From an uncultured Methylophilaceae bacterium (GTDB lineage Bacteria > Pseudomonadota > Gammaproteobacteria > Burkholderiales > Methylophilaceae): a DNA stretch of 64,000 nt. The stretch covers positions 1 through 64,000 of the forward strand of contig CAIQFD010000043.1 in NCBI GenBank assembly GCA_903870995.1. The letters are read 5' to 3'. Below are positions 18,713 through 28,295 of the stretch, piece after piece. Every line of letters begins with the position of its first letter. Position 1 is the first letter of the stretch. Made by a program: the position numbers and the translations under genes. Under the pieces are notes generated by a model. It had not been told where the DNA came from, made no database searches, and saw nothing but the letters and a program-made list of their open reading frames with translations.

Positions 18713-20110
18713 TTAGGATTTTGGTGTAGCTAGTTGCGATAAAAGTTTTTGGTGAATGCCGCCAAAACCCCCATTGCTCATGACTAAAATTTGATCGCCA
18801 TTTTTTGCTTCATCAACAATCGCGCCAATTAGGGCGTCCATATGATCAAAAACTTTGGCTTTGTTGCCCATCGGCGCAAGCGCTTCGCTAGCATCCCAGC
18901 CTAAATTTGCGCCATAACAAAACACTAAATCTGCATCTACTAAGCTTGCAGGGAGCGCTTGTTTCATGACGCCAAGCTTCATGGTGTTAGAGCGTGGTTC
19001 GAGTACTGCCAAAATTCGTGATTTCCCCATTTTTGCGCGTAAGCCAGCCACGGTAGTGGTAATTGCAGTTGGATGGTGCGCAAAGTCGTCGTATACGCTT
19101 ACGCCTTGTTCGATGCCTCGAAGCTCCATACGGCGCTTCACATTTTGGAACAAGCCTAGTGCCTCAATGCCAACCTCTACAGAAACGCCAACGTGACGAG
19201 CCGCCGCAAGTGCGGCCAATGCATTCATGCGATTGTGCTCGCCAAGCAACTCCCATTCAACACGGCCAATCACTTTCCCGTTAAGCATGACATCAAAGCT
19301 TCCATTCGGGTCAGCTTCACCACCTTGCCAGCCATCAGCCGAGCCAAAATGTTCAACGGGTGTCCAACAGCCACGGTCAATCACGCGCTTCAAACTCTCC
19401 TCTTTGCCGTTAGCAACCACTAGCCCTTGTTGCGGAACAGTTCTGACTAAATGGTGAAATTGCGTTTCAATGGCATGCAAATCAGCAAAGATATCTGCAT
19501 GGTCAAACTCAAGATTGTTCAAGATGGCTGTACGCGGGCCATAATGCACAAATTTTGAACGCTTATCAAAAAATGCTGTGTCGTATTCGTCAGCTTCAAT
19601 CACGAAAAATGGGGATGTGCTTTTAGCATCTTGTTTAGGCTTTTGTGGCAAACGTGCAGAAACTGAAAAGTTTTGTGGAACACCGCCAATCAAAAAGCCA
19701 GGCGCTAAGCCTGCGTGCTCTAAAATCCATGCGAGCATGGATGAAGTAGTTGTTTTGCCATGCGTACCAGCGACAGCCAATACCCATTTGCTTGGTTCAC
19801 CATGTGGATGCAAGATGTTTTCAGCGAGCCATTGTGGCCCTGAAACATAAGGTAATCCTTTGTTGAGGATTTCTTCCATCAATGGATTACCGCGTGATAC
19901 TACATTTCCGATGACATACACATCAGGCTTCAAGTCTATTTGGCTTGGGTCAAAACCTTCAATCAGTTTGATCCCTTGAGCTTCAAGCTGCGTGCTCATT
20001 GGAGGGTAAACATTGGCATCGCAACCTGTGACAGCATGGCCAGCATCTTTTGCCAATACAGCAACGCCACCCATAAAAGTGCCGCAAATACCGAGAATAT
20101 GAATATGCAT
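18713..20110 (-). CDS. mpl: UDP-N-acetylmuramate:L-Ala-gamma-D-Glu-meso-DAP ligase (murein recycling)
   Basis: Mpl attaches recycled murein tripeptide to UDP-MurNAc. The 465-residue protein starts with the Mur-ligase Rossmann motif MHIHILGICGTFMGGVAVLA. It contains the ATP P-loop VAGTHGKTTTSSMLAW (~residue 110), the acidic FVIEADEYDTAFFDKRSKF, the conserved NLEFDHADIF and the C-terminal YDDFAHHPTAI. The FMGG and FHHL features favour Mpl over MurC. It sits 4 nt after metH, so they are likely co-transcribed. Confidence 0.94.
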   Translation of the reverse strand: MHIHILGICGTFMGGVAVLAKDAGHAVTGCDANVYPPMSTQLEAQGIKLIEGFDPSQIDLKPDVYVIGNVVSRGNPLMEEILNKGLPYVSGPQWLAENILHPHGEPSKWVLAVAGTHGKTTTSSMLAWILEHAGLAPGFLIGGVPQNFSVSARLPQKPKQDAKSTSPFFVIEADEYDTAFFDKRSKFVHYGPRTAILNNLEFDHADIFADLHAIETQFHHLVRTVPQQGLVVANGKEESLKRVIDRGCWTPVEHFGSADGWQGGEADPNGSFDVMLNGKVIGRVEWELLGEHNRMNALAALAAARHVGVSVEVGIEALGLFQNVKRRMELRGIEQGVSVYDDFAHHPTAITTTVAGLRAKMGKSRILAVLEPRSNTMKLGVMKQALPASLVDADLVFCYGANLGWDASEALAPMGNKAKVFDHMDALIGAIVDEAKNGDQILVMSNGGFGGIHQKLLSQLATPKS

Positions 20111-20114
20111 TTGG

Positions 20115-23100
20115 TTATCCTAAATTAGGGGCGAGCCAGCGCGCTAATTCTTCTTTGTTCATGCCACGTCTATTGGCCAGCTCAGTGAGTTGGTCTTCAC
20201 TGATTTTATCCACACTAAAGTACTTGGCTTCAGGGTGCGCAAAATAATAACCAGAAACTGCCGCCGCAGGGTTCATCGCGTAAGAGTCGGTCAGTGACAT
20301 GCCAATTTCTGTCGCTTGCATCACTTTAAACATATCGGCTTTGACGGTATGGTCTGGACAAGCGGGATAGCCTGGTGCTGGTCTAATACCTTGATACTCT
20401 TCTTTAATCAAAGCTTCGCTACTGAGTTTTTCTTGTGCCGCATATCCCCACAAATCTGTGCGGACACGTTCATGTAGATATTCTGCAAAAGCCTCAGCCA
20501 AACGGTCAGCCAAAGATTTCAGCATGATGCTATTAAAGTCATCATGGGCTTCTTCGAAGCGTTTTAAATGTTTCTCAATGCCGAGGCCAGCAGTCACTGC
20601 AAACATGCCGATGTAATCTGCAACGCCAGACTCTTTGGGTGCGATGAAGTCTGCGAGGCATTGGTTCGGGCGAGGTACGCCATCGATTACTGGTTTTTCT
20701 GTTTGTTGGCGCATGCCGTAATAAGTAAAAGCGATTTCTTTGCGGCTATCATCTTTATAGATTTCAATGTCGTCGTCATTCACGCTATTGGCTGGCAATA
20801 ACGAAACGACACCATTCGCTGTTAGCCATCGGCCTTCAATGATTTTCTTGAGCAGCGCCTGGCCGTCGGCAAATAATTTCGTCGCAGTTTCTCCAACGAC
20901 AGGATCTTTGAGAATTGCAGGGTAAGCGCCTGCTAAATCCCAAGTTTGGAAGAAAGGACCCCAGTCGATGTATTGGGCAATAGTGGCTAAATCAATATTT
21001 TCTAATACACGGCGACCAATAAACTTTGGTTTTACTGGCGTATTTTTCGCAGTGAACGTAAGTTTTGCCTTATTTTTGCGGGCATCAGCGATGCTAAGCA
21101 TCGGCACGCCTTTTTTGTTGGCGTGTTGATTACGAGCACGTTCGTAGTCTGCATTAAGCTCTGTAATATAAGCATCGCGTTGTTCAGGCGTGACTAGCGA
21201 TTGCATCACTGCGACCGAGCGAGATGCGTCTGGGACATAAACAACAGGGCCATCATAATGCGGTGCGATTTTCACGGCAGTATGTGCACGTGAGGTAGTT
21301 GCACCGCCTATTAGAAGTGGTGTTTTAAGTCCGCGGAAATAAGGGTCGCGTTGCATTTCGCGTGCAACGTGCGCCATTTCCTCTAACGATGGTGTAATCA
21401 AACCAGACAAGCCAATGATGTCTGCATTTTCAGCCTTAGCCAATGCTAAAATTTCTGAACATGGCACCATCACGCCCATATTCACTACTTCAAAGTTATT
21501 GCATTGTAAGACTACGGAAACGATGTTTTTGCCGATGTCATGCACGTCACCTTTGACGGTCGCAATGACCATTTTGCCTTTTGGTTTTGCGGCGACGCCC
21601 GTGCGCTTCTCTTCTAAAAGTTTCTCTTCCTCAATGAAAGGAATGAGGTGCGCAACTGCTTGCTTCATGACACGTGCAGATTTCACTACTTGGGGTAAGA
21701 ACATTTTTCCTTGGCCAAATAGATCACCAACGATGTTCATACCATCCATGAGTGGGCCTTCAATGACATGAATTGGTCTCCCACCATTTTGGAATGCTTC
21801 AACACGTGCTTCTTCTGTATCTTCATTAATGAATTCAGTGATGCCATGAACGAGTGCATGGGCAAGACGCTTTTGAACGCTGACAGGATTCTCTGCCGTG
21901 CCTCGCCACTCTAATGTCGCCGCTTCTTTTTTGCCGCCAGCAGTCAGTGTGCCCGCCATTTCAATCATGCGCTCTGTTGCATCAGGTCGGCGGTTCAGCA
22001 CGACATCTTCTACGCACTCACGCAATGCTTCCGGTAGGTCATCGTAAATGCCGATCATGCCTGCATTGACGATACCCATTGTCATGCCGGCTTTAATTGC
22101 ATGGTATAGAAACACGGTATGAATCGCTTCGCGCGCCGGTTCGTTGCCACGGAAGCTGAAGCTTACATTGGATACCCCGCCAGAAATTTTGGCATGCGGT
22201 AGATTTTCTTTAATCCAGCGCGTTGCATTGATGAAATCGACGGCGTAGTTGTTGTGCTCTTCGATGCCGGTTGCAATCGCAAAAATGTTTGGATCAAAAA
22301 TAATGTCTTCAGCAGGGAAACCAACTTTTTCGACGAGTAAGTCATAAGCGCGTTTACAGATCTCGATTTTTCGCTCAAAAGTATCTGCTTGGCCCTTTTC
22401 ATCAAAGGCCATGACGATGACGGCAGCGCCATAACGCATACATAGTTTCGCTTGGCGTAAGAATTCTGCCTCGCCTTCTTTCATCGAAATCGAGTTAACG
22501 ATCGCTTTGCCTTGCACACATTTTAGGCCCGCTTCAATGACGTCCCATTTCGATGAGTCGATCATTATGGGCACGCGTGCAATATCAGGTTCTGACGCGA
22601 CCAAGTTCAAGAAGTGAGACATGGCTTTGATGGCATCTAACATACCTTCATCCATGTTGATGTCGATGATTTGTGCACCGTTTTCAACTTGTTGGCGCGC
22701 CACATGGAGCGCTTCTTCAAACTGCTCGTTCAAAATCATGCGAGCAAAGGCTTTCGAGCCCGTCACGTTAGTCCGCTCACCTACGTTTACAAATAGAGAG
22801 TTGTCATCAATGACGAAGGGTTCAAGTCCAGAAAGTTTTGTCGTTTTTTCAACGGCTGGTATTTTGCGTGGCGCAATACTTTTAAGTGCGTCAGCAATCG
22901 CTTTGATGTGGGGTGGTGTTGTACCGCAACAACCACCAGCAATATTAATAAAGCCACTTTCAGCAAACTCTTTTACCAAGGCGGAAGTGTCAGCAGGCTT
23001 CTCATCAAAGCCAGTATCTGACATTGGGTTAGGCAAGCCAGCATTCGGGTAAATACAGACAAAGGTGTCAGCGATTTTGGAAAGTTCTTGTGCATATGGA

Positions 23101-23966
23101 CGCATCAAGGCAGCACCAAGGGCGCAGTTTAAGCCGATCGTCAGTGGTTTTGCGTGGCGAACAGAGTGCCAGAAAGCGGGTACAGTTTGACCAGATAAAA
23201 TACGACCAGAAGCGTCGGTGACCGTGCCAGAAATCATCAGTGGTAAACGTTTCCCGCTTTCTTCAAAGAAGGCATCAACCGCAAAAAGTGCGGCTTTACA
23301 GTTGAGCGTATCAAAAATGGTTTCGACCATCAGTATGTCCACGCCGCCCTCAACGAGGGCGCGCGTTTGCTCAAGGTAAGCTGCGACCAGTTGATCGAAA
23401 GTTACATTTCGTGCTGCGGGGTCGTTTACATCCGGTGAAATTGAAGCTGTTTTTGGGGTTGGCCCTAAAGCGCCTGCGACAAACCTTGGTTTGTCAGGTG
23501 TGCTGTATTTGTCGCGTGCTGCCAGTGCTAATTTGGCTGAGGCCAAATTCATTTCATAAACCAAATGTGCCATGTGGTAGTCATCTTGCGCCACACTGGT
23601 TGCACCGAAAGTATTGGTTTCTACAATATCAGCACCAGCAGCGAAGTACTGCTCGTGTATCTCTTGAATGACGTGTGGCTGTGTGAGGCTTAATAACTCA
23701 TTATTGCCTTTTACAAACAGTTCGCGTGTGGTTTCCGCAGGCGCTTGGCTGTGATTTGCACCGCAACTGCAGCTTGTTCCTTTGTTGCAGAATTCCGCGC
23801 CAGTTGGGCCTTTGAAGTCTTTGAAGCGTCCATTTTCTCCACCGCGATAATCCGCTTCTGTGAGTTTGTATTGCTGAATCATCGTGCCCATCGCGCCATC
23901 CAAGATGAGGATGCGTTGGGCTAATAGGTCACGCAAAATTTGTTCGGTTGGGGAAAACTGTGTCAT
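20115..23966 (-). CDS. metH: Cobalamin-dependent methionine synthase
   Basis: MetH transfers the methyl group of methyl-tetrahydrofolate to homocysteine through cobalamin. The ATG at 23966 ([18 protein letters not shown]) gives 1283 aa; the frame upstream belongs to a gap region. Domains in order: homocysteine-binding (zinc Cys in GLNCALGA and [10 protein letters not shown]), folate-binding ([18 protein letters not shown]), cap, B12-binding with the axial His in [11 protein letters not shown], and reactivation domain with [12 protein letters not shown]. No cobalamin or SAH riboswitch was recognised upstream. A TATAAT at 24012-24017 could be its promoter. Confidence 0.97.
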   Translation of the reverse strand: MTQFSPTEQILRDLLAQRILILDGAMGTMIQQYKLTEADYRGGENGRFKDFKGPTGAEFCNKGTSCSCGANHSQAPAETTRELFVKGNNELLSLTQPHVIQEIHEQYFAAGADIVETNTFGATSVAQDDYHMAHLVYEMNLASAKLALAARDKYSTPDKPRFVAGALGPTPKTASISPDVNDPAARNVTFDQLVAAYLEQTRALVEGGVDILMVETIFDTLNCKAALFAVDAFFEESGKRLPLMISGTVTDASGRILSGQTVPAFWHSVRHAKPLTIGLNCALGAALMRPYAQELSKIADTFVCIYPNAGLPNPMSDTGFDEKPADTSALVKEFAESGFINIAGGCCGTTPPHIKAIADALKSIAPRKIPAVEKTTKLSGLEPFVIDDNSLFVNVGERTNVTGSKAFARMILNEQFEEALHVARQQVENGAQIIDINMDEGMLDAIKAMSHFLNLVASEPDIARVPIMIDSSKWDVIEAGLKCVQGKAIVNSISMKEGEAEFLRQAKLCMRYGAAVIVMAFDEKGQADTFERKIEICKRAYDLLVEKVGFPAEDIIFDPNIFAIATGIEEHNNYAVDFINATRWIKENLPHAKISGGVSNVSFSFRGNEPAREAIHTVFLYHAIKAGMTMGIVNAGMIGIYDDLPEALRECVEDVVLNRRPDATERMIEMAGTLTAGGKKEAATLEWRGTAENPVSVQKRLAHALVHGITEFINEDTEEARVEAFQNGGRPIHVIEGPLMDGMNIVGDLFGQGKMFLPQVVKSARVMKQAVAHLIPFIEEEKLLEEKRTGVAAKPKGKMVIATVKGDVHDIGKNIVSVVLQCNNFEVVNMGVMVPCSEILALAKAENADIIGLSGLITPSLEEMAHVAREMQRDPYFRGLKTPLLIGGATTSRAHTAVKIAPHYDGPVVYVPDASRSVAVMQSLVTPEQRDAYITELNADYERARNQHANKKGVPMLSIADARKNKAKLTFTAKNTPVKPKFIGRRVLENIDLATIAQYIDWGPFFQTWDLAGAYPAILKDPVVGETATKLFADGQALLKKIIEGRWLTANGVVSLLPANSVNDDDIEIYKDDSRKEIAFTYYGMRQQTEKPVIDGVPRPNQCLADFIAPKESGVADYIGMFAVTAGLGIEKHLKRFEEAHDDFNSIMLKSLADRLAEAFAEYLHERVRTDLWGYAAQEKLSSEALIKEEYQGIRPAPGYPACPDHTVKADMFKVMQATEIGMSLTDSYAMNPAAAVSGYYFAHPEAKYFSVDKISEDQLTELANRRGMNKEELARWLAPNLG

Positions 23967-24011
23967 GTAGAAAGTCTCAAATGCTTGTTTTAGCTTGCTT
24001 AGTAGCCCCTC

Positions 24012-24017
24012 ATTATA
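24012..24017 (-). promoter_or_regulatory. Possible -10 box for metH
   Basis: On the minus strand TATAAT lies about 46 nt before the metH ATG. The -35 region 17 nt further upstream is poor (TTAGTG), so this is only a candidate. It lies just past the eroded comM, which would have isolated metH from any older operon promoter. Confidence 0.35.
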
Positions 24018-24056
24018 AAGCAGGTGGCGCAATTCACTAAATTTTAAGCGTGGCAA

Positions 24057-24212
24057 TTATTGGGTATTTATAGATTCATCATGGCGAGACTGAGTCGCTT
24101 TAAGCAACCGTACAATGGTGAAGTTTGGAAGGCCGTTCGCCAAATGCACTTCCACAACCACTTCTGGTGCATCCATCCCCGTGAGTGCGAGGCTATATAA
24201 AACGGCCGAATG
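24057..24212 (-). pseudogene. comM: Relic of the 5' end of comM (yifB), Mg-chelatase-like ATPase
   Basis: Reading the minus strand gives SAVLYSLALTGMDAPEVVVE (from about 24209), followed by VHLANGLPNFTIV. This matches the N-terminus of ComM/YifB proteins, which I recall as SLAVLYSRAL.G..AP.V.VEVHLANGLP.F.IVGLPE. After FTIV the match decays (RLLKATQSRHDES) and the frame stops at 24057. The usual ATG-TCG start appears as AT-TCG, consistent with a one-base loss. About 50 of some 500 codons remain. It directly follows ubiK, the usual neighbour of comM in proteobacteria. ComM is a branch-migration helicase used in natural transformation. Confidence 0.8.
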
Positions 24213-24223
24213 GACGCTTAGCT

Positions 24224-24463
24224 TTATGGCTTTTTAGCCTGCTCTAGCATGCTTATTTGCTTTTCAAGCGCCTCAAGTTTTTTACGTGTTTGCCTCAGCA
24301 CTTCTGTCTGCACATCGAACTCTTCCCTAGAAACGAGCGCCAATTTGGTGAACGTGCTCTGTAATAGTGCGTGAATGTTTTTTTCCAAATCACCAGCAGG
24401 CGAGTTTGCAAGCGCCTCTTTGATTTTTAAGGATAAATCCTCAATAAATGGTAAGTTTTTCAT
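24224..24463 (-). CDS. ubiK: Ubiquinone biosynthesis accessory factor UbiK (YqiC/BMFP family)
   Basis: UbiK is a small coiled-coil protein that assists aerobic ubiquinone synthesis and can bind lipids. The 79-residue sequence is mostly helical with a C-terminal coiled coil (SREEFDVQTEVLRQTRKKLE, ALEKQISMLEQAKKP), matching the BMFP family pattern REEFDVQ...L...R..L..LE..L..LE. Its neighbour downstream is the comM relic, as expected from the common ubiK-comM order. The 234-bp gap upstream separates it from the divergent nitrogen operon. Confidence 0.9.
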   Translation of the reverse strand: MKNLPFIEDLSLKIKEALANSPAGDLEKNIHALLQSTFTKLALVSREEFDVQTEVLRQTRKKLEALEKQISMLEQAKKP

Positions 24464-24634
24464 GGTGCATTCTCCTATTTAGAATAAATTTTAGCAGGTT
24501 TTTCTTATGCATGAGCATGATTATTCCTTTAAAAATTAGCAGGTTATTTACCAAACTCAATATTAATTTGTGGTTAGATGAATGAATGTTAATTTAAAAA
24601 TTTTAACCAAATGATTTTTAAGGATTTTAATTGT

Positions 24635-24650
24635 TGGCACGCTGATTGCT
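24635..24650 (+). promoter_or_regulatory. Sigma-54 (RpoN) -24/-12 promoter for the porin-glnK-amtB operon
   Basis: TGGCACG-CTGA-TTGCT matches the consensus TGGCACN5TTGCW, with the invariant GG (24636-24637) and GC (24648-24649) separated by 10 nt. Transcription would begin near 24661, about 37 nt before the porin ATG. The downstream genes are classic NtrC/RpoN targets. The rest of 24464-24634 is very AT-rich; no clear NtrC dyad was found by eye. Confidence 0.88.
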
Positions 24651-24697
24651 TATAGGTTAATGCAAATGTTTTATTTTTAATGAAAAGGAAATTCAGA

Positions 24698-25501
24698 ATG
24701 CGTAAATCTTTATTAACGGTTGCATTGTTAAGTGCTTTTGGTTCGTCAGCAGTTTGTGCGGCTGATGCTGCGGCGCCAGCGGCAGAAGCGCCAGCATATA
24801 CGATTGCTTACAACGTTGGTCTTTATAGCCAATATATTTTCCGTGGTTTGACGCAAACAGCAAACAAGCCAGCAATTCAAGGTGGTGTTGATTTCACGCA
24901 CTCAACAGGTTTTTATGCGGGCGCTTGGGGTTCAAATGTCAGCTGGTTGGAAGATGCCAAACAAGGTGGGGCAGGCTTTGGTTATGACAACTCAAGTTTA
25001 GAGTTAGATATCTATGGTGGCTATCGCGCTGCAATTAAAGATGTTACTTATGACATTGGTCTATTGCAGTACGTTTATCCAGGTTCCCCAGTCGCTGGTG
25101 CGGCACGGGCAGAAACAACTGAAATTTATGGTTCTTTGGCGTATAAGTGGGTTACTGCAAAATTATCAGTCGCCGTGTCAGACAAGGTATTTGCTAATAG
25201 AGATGCCGCAGGTACTTATTACGCAGACTTAACAGCTAATTATCCTGTGACTGACACCATAACTTTAACTGCACATGTAGGTCGTCAAGAGTATAGCGGC
25301 TCCCCAGGCGGCGTAAGTAATGATGTTTATTCATATACCGATTGGAAACTTGGCGCATCTAAGGCGTTTGATAACGGCGTAACAGTGGGTGCTTATTACA
25401 CTGATACGAATGGCAAGGTTGCTGGTTACGGCCCTGCTGCTTATGCAGGCGGCAATATTGCGGATGCGCAAGGCACCGTATTTGTGCAAAAAACATTTTA
25501 A
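24698..25501 (+). CDS. TorF-family putative outer-membrane porin
   Basis: This protein has a signal peptide (MRKSLLTVALLSAFGSSAVCAAD), an Ala/Pro-rich spacer and a beta-barrel-like body of alternating strands: YTIAYNVGLYSQYIFRGLTQ, QGGVDFTHSTGFYAGAWGSN and LELDIYGGYRA. It ends in aromatic GTVFVQKTF, a typical barrel C-terminus. The ATG at 24698 follows AAGGAA by 7 nt and gives a better signal peptide than the upstream ATG at 24680. It is the first gene behind the sigma-54 promoter, so it probably helps nitrogen compounds cross the outer membrane under nitrogen limitation; that role is inferred from position only. Confidence 0.85.
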   Translation: MRKSLLTVALLSAFGSSAVCAADAAAPAAEAPAYTIAYNVGLYSQYIFRGLTQTANKPAIQGGVDFTHSTGFYAGAWGSNVSWLEDAKQGGAGFGYDNSSLELDIYGGYRAAIKDVTYDIGLLQYVYPGSPVAGAARAETTEIYGSLAYKWVTAKLSVAVSDKVFANRDAAGTYYADLTANYPVTDTITLTAHVGRQEYSGSPGGVSNDVYSYTDWKLGASKAFDNGVTVGAYYTDTNGKVAGYGPAAYAGGNIADAQGTVFVQKTF

Positions 25502-25876
<375 letters not shown>

Positions 25877-25887
25877 GGAGACATAAC

Positions 25888-27381
25888 ATGAAAAAATTAC
25901 TATCTACTCTCGCGTTAGTAAGTGCTTTAGGTCTAGGCGTATTTGGTCTAGCCAACATAAGCTATGCTGACGATACAAAAGCGGTTGCTACGGCAACTGA
26001 AGCAGCACCTGTTGCTGATGCGGTTGTTCCTGCTGCTCCAGCTGATGCAGCTGTAGCCCCTGCTGCACCAGTGCCTGATAAAGGCGATACTGCATGGATG
26101 ATTGTGGCCACTGTGCTTGTGTTAATGATGTGTGTGCCTGGCTTGGGCTTATTCTATGGCGGCATGGCGCGTCAAAAGAATATGCTTTCAGTGTTGATGC
26201 AAACATTTATGCTTACATGCTTGTTGGGTGTGCTTTGGGCGATTTATGGTTACAGCATTGCGTTTACTGAAGGGACTACGCCATTCTTTGGTGGTTTCAG
26301 TCGTTTATTCTTGAGCGGTATTACACCAGACTCAACGGTTGCGACCTTCAGCAAAGGTGTTGTGATTCCTGAATATATCTACATGTGTTTCCAATTAACT
26401 TTTGCAGTGATTACACCAGCATTGATCGTGGGTGCCTTTGCTGAACGTATGAAATTCTCAGCGATCTTGTTTTTTATGGTGCTTTGGTTCACGTTCTCAT
26501 ACTTGCCAATCGCGCATATGGTTTGGTTCTGGTCTGGTCCTGATGCATTCACTTCAGCGGAAGCTGGTGCAAAAGCCAATGAATTAGCTGGCTTTATTTT
26601 CGGTAAGGGCGCGTTAGATTTTGCAGGCGGTACAGTTGTGCATATCAACGCGGGTATTGCTGGTTTAGTAGGTGCATTGGTATTAGGTAAACGTATCGGC
26701 TTTGGTCGCGAAGCAATGCCTCCTCATAGCGTCACAATGACCATGATTGGTGCGTCATTATTGTGGGTGGGTTGGTTCGGTTTCAACGTTGGTTCAAACT
26801 TAGAAGCAAGTGGCTTTGCAACGCTGGTATTCGCTAATACATTGCTCGCTACATGTGCTGCAGCAGTTTCATGGATGTTTGTTGAGTGGTTCACAAAAGG
26901 CAAGCCATCAATGTTGGGTGCTGCATCAGGTGCAATCGCTGGTTTGGTAGCTATTACACCGGCTTGTGGTTTTTCCGGCCCAATGGGTGCGATTGTTTTA
27001 GGCTTAATCGTTTCACCGCTATGCTTCACATTCGTTACGAAAGTGAAATCAGCATTTGGTTATGACGACTCACTCGACGTATTCGGTGTGCATTGCGTAG
27101 GCGGTATTTTTGGCGCGCTTGCTACAGGTATCGTAGTGAACCCAGCTTTAGGTGGCACAGGTGTTTATGACTATGTAGCTAATGCGGTAGGCTCATATGA
27201 TATGGTTACTCAAATGACTAGCCAAGCATGGGGTGTTGGCGTAACCATCGTATGGTCTGCTGTGGTTGCATATGTTGCTTACAAGGTTGTTGATCTTGTT
27301 ATCGGTCTACGTGTAAGTGAAGAAGATGAACGTGAAGGCTTAGATACTGCTGAACATGGTGAGCGCGCTTACCATATGTAA
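25888..27381 (+). CDS. amtB: Ammonium transporter
   Basis: AmtB carries ammonium across the inner membrane and is blocked by GlnK. The 497-residue protein has a cleavable-looking signal (KKLLSTLALVSALGLGVFGLA), an unusually long Ala/Pro/Val-rich periplasmic segment to about residue 66, then eleven membrane helices. Family marks are GLGLFYGGMARQKN, the AFAERMKFSAILFF loop, GGTVVHINAGIAGLVGALV with the first pore His, and VFGVHCVGGIFGAL with the second. The C-terminal tail (EEDEREGLDTAEHGERAY) is the GlnK-docking segment. It lies 11 nt after glnK. Confidence 0.96.
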   Translation: MKKLLSTLALVSALGLGVFGLANISYADDTKAVATATEAAPVADAVVPAAPADAAVAPAAPVPDKGDTAWMIVATVLVLMMCVPGLGLFYGGMARQKNMLSVLMQTFMLTCLLGVLWAIYGYSIAFTEGTTPFFGGFSRLFLSGITPDSTVATFSKGVVIPEYIYMCFQLTFAVITPALIVGAFAERMKFSAILFFMVLWFTFSYLPIAHMVWFWSGPDAFTSAEAGAKANELAGFIFGKGALDFAGGTVVHINAGIAGLVGALVLGKRIGFGREAMPPHSVTMTMIGASLLWVGWFGFNVGSNLEASGFATLVFANTLLATCAAAVSWMFVEWFTKGKPSMLGAASGAIAGLVAITPACGFSGPMGAIVLGLIVSPLCFTFVTKVKSAFGYDDSLDVFGVHCVGGIFGALATGIVVNPALGGTGVYDYVANAVGSYDMVTQMTSQAWGVGVTIVWSAVVAYVAYKVVDLVIGLRVSEEDEREGLDTAEHGERAYHM

Positions 27382-27404
27382 TTCAGTGTAGTTTGAGCTA
27401 ACAA

Positions 27405-27436
27405 TAAAAAAGCGGGCATTTATGCCCGCTTTTTTA
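27405..27436 (+). terminator. Terminator after amtB
   Basis: AAAAAAGCGGGCAT and ATGCCCGCTTTTTT form a perfect stem with a T tract; it is symmetrical and could work in both directions. Confidence 0.9.
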
Positions 27437-27520
27437 TACACTATTGCAATGATATAAACCCTAGCTAGGGTTTGTTAATCACCCATTTTTACTCTTAAAT
27501 ATTGAATTCGTAGGTTGCCA

Positions 27521-28225
27521 ATGAAACCTGTATTAGTGATTCGACATGCAAAAACAGAAGGTGCTGGATTTTTTGGTGTTTTTTTAGATCAGCACAATAT
27601 TCCTTGGGTGATGACCTGCATCGATCAAGGGGATGCAATACCTAAAGATATTTCAGCCTTCAGCGGCCTAGTTATGATGGGCGGACCCATGAGTGTGAAT
27701 GATGATTTGCCTTGGATTGCAGATGAAGTTGCGCTAATAAAACAAGCAATGGGTAAGAATTTGCCTGTTTTAGGACATTGCTTGGGCGGTCAATTGATTA
27801 GCAAAGCGTTGGGCGCAACGGTTAAAGCTAATCCCGTTAAAGAAATTGGCTGGGGAGAGGTGCGCGTCAGTGATGAACAAGCTTTAAGCTTGTTTGGCGT
27901 TCCTAGTTTTGAGAGCTTTCATTGGCACGGTGAAACGTTTGAGTTGCCTAAAGGCGCAAAGCATATGCTGGCGAGTCAGTACTGCCAGAATCAAGCTTAT
28001 TCCATTGGCAATGCGATTGCATTTCAATGCCATATTGAGATGACTGATGAGATGGTAAAAACTTGGTGTGAAAATGGGGCTGAAGAGCTTGAGTCTTCTC
28101 GCTCAAGTCCTGCAGTTCAACAATCCGAGCTAATACAGCAAAACCTTGATCGGCGCGTTGCGAATTTAAATAGTGTTGCAAGGAATGTTTATACGTATTG
28201 GACTGGGTTGCTACATTCCTCTTGA
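27521..28225 (+). CDS. Class I glutamine amidotransferase-like protein
   Basis: This is a stand-alone GATase domain of 234 aa. The nucleophile is the Cys in LGHCLGGQLISKALG (~residue 90). The His/Glu pair is in FQCHIEMT (~residue 174), and FHWHGETFELP resembles GMP-synthase-like amidotransferases. Substrate is unknown; relatives act in gamma-glutamyl transfer or purine-like synthesis, and the neighbour gshA makes gamma-glutamylcysteine, so a gamma-glutamyl hydrolase role is possible but unproven. The ATG at 27521 with AGG 6 nt ahead is preferred over a TTG two codons earlier. Confidence 0.85.
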   Translation: MKPVLVIRHAKTEGAGFFGVFLDQHNIPWVMTCIDQGDAIPKDISAFSGLVMMGGPMSVNDDLPWIADEVALIKQAMGKNLPVLGHCLGGQLISKALGATVKANPVKEIGWGEVRVSDEQALSLFGVPSFESFHWHGETFELPKGAKHMLASQYCQNQAYSIGNAIAFQCHIEMTDEMVKTWCENGAEELESSRSSPAVQQSELIQQNLDRRVANLNSVARNVYTYWTGLLHSS

Positions 28226-28295
28226 TAAACGGCGAACTCGACTTAAACTGCGTTAAAATCAAAAACTTCACTTATTCATTAAGAAGTTTTTATAC

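Noticed and set aside
23967-24056. Upstream extension of metH by 30 codons, or a SAH/cobalamin riboswitch there
   Set aside because: The extension is not found in the MetH family and the ATG at 23966 gives the normal start. No conserved riboswitch core was seen.
28261-28291. Hairpin before gshA as a terminator or regulator
   Set aside because: The stem is AT-only and weak; it is mentioned with gshA but not listed as a regulatory element.
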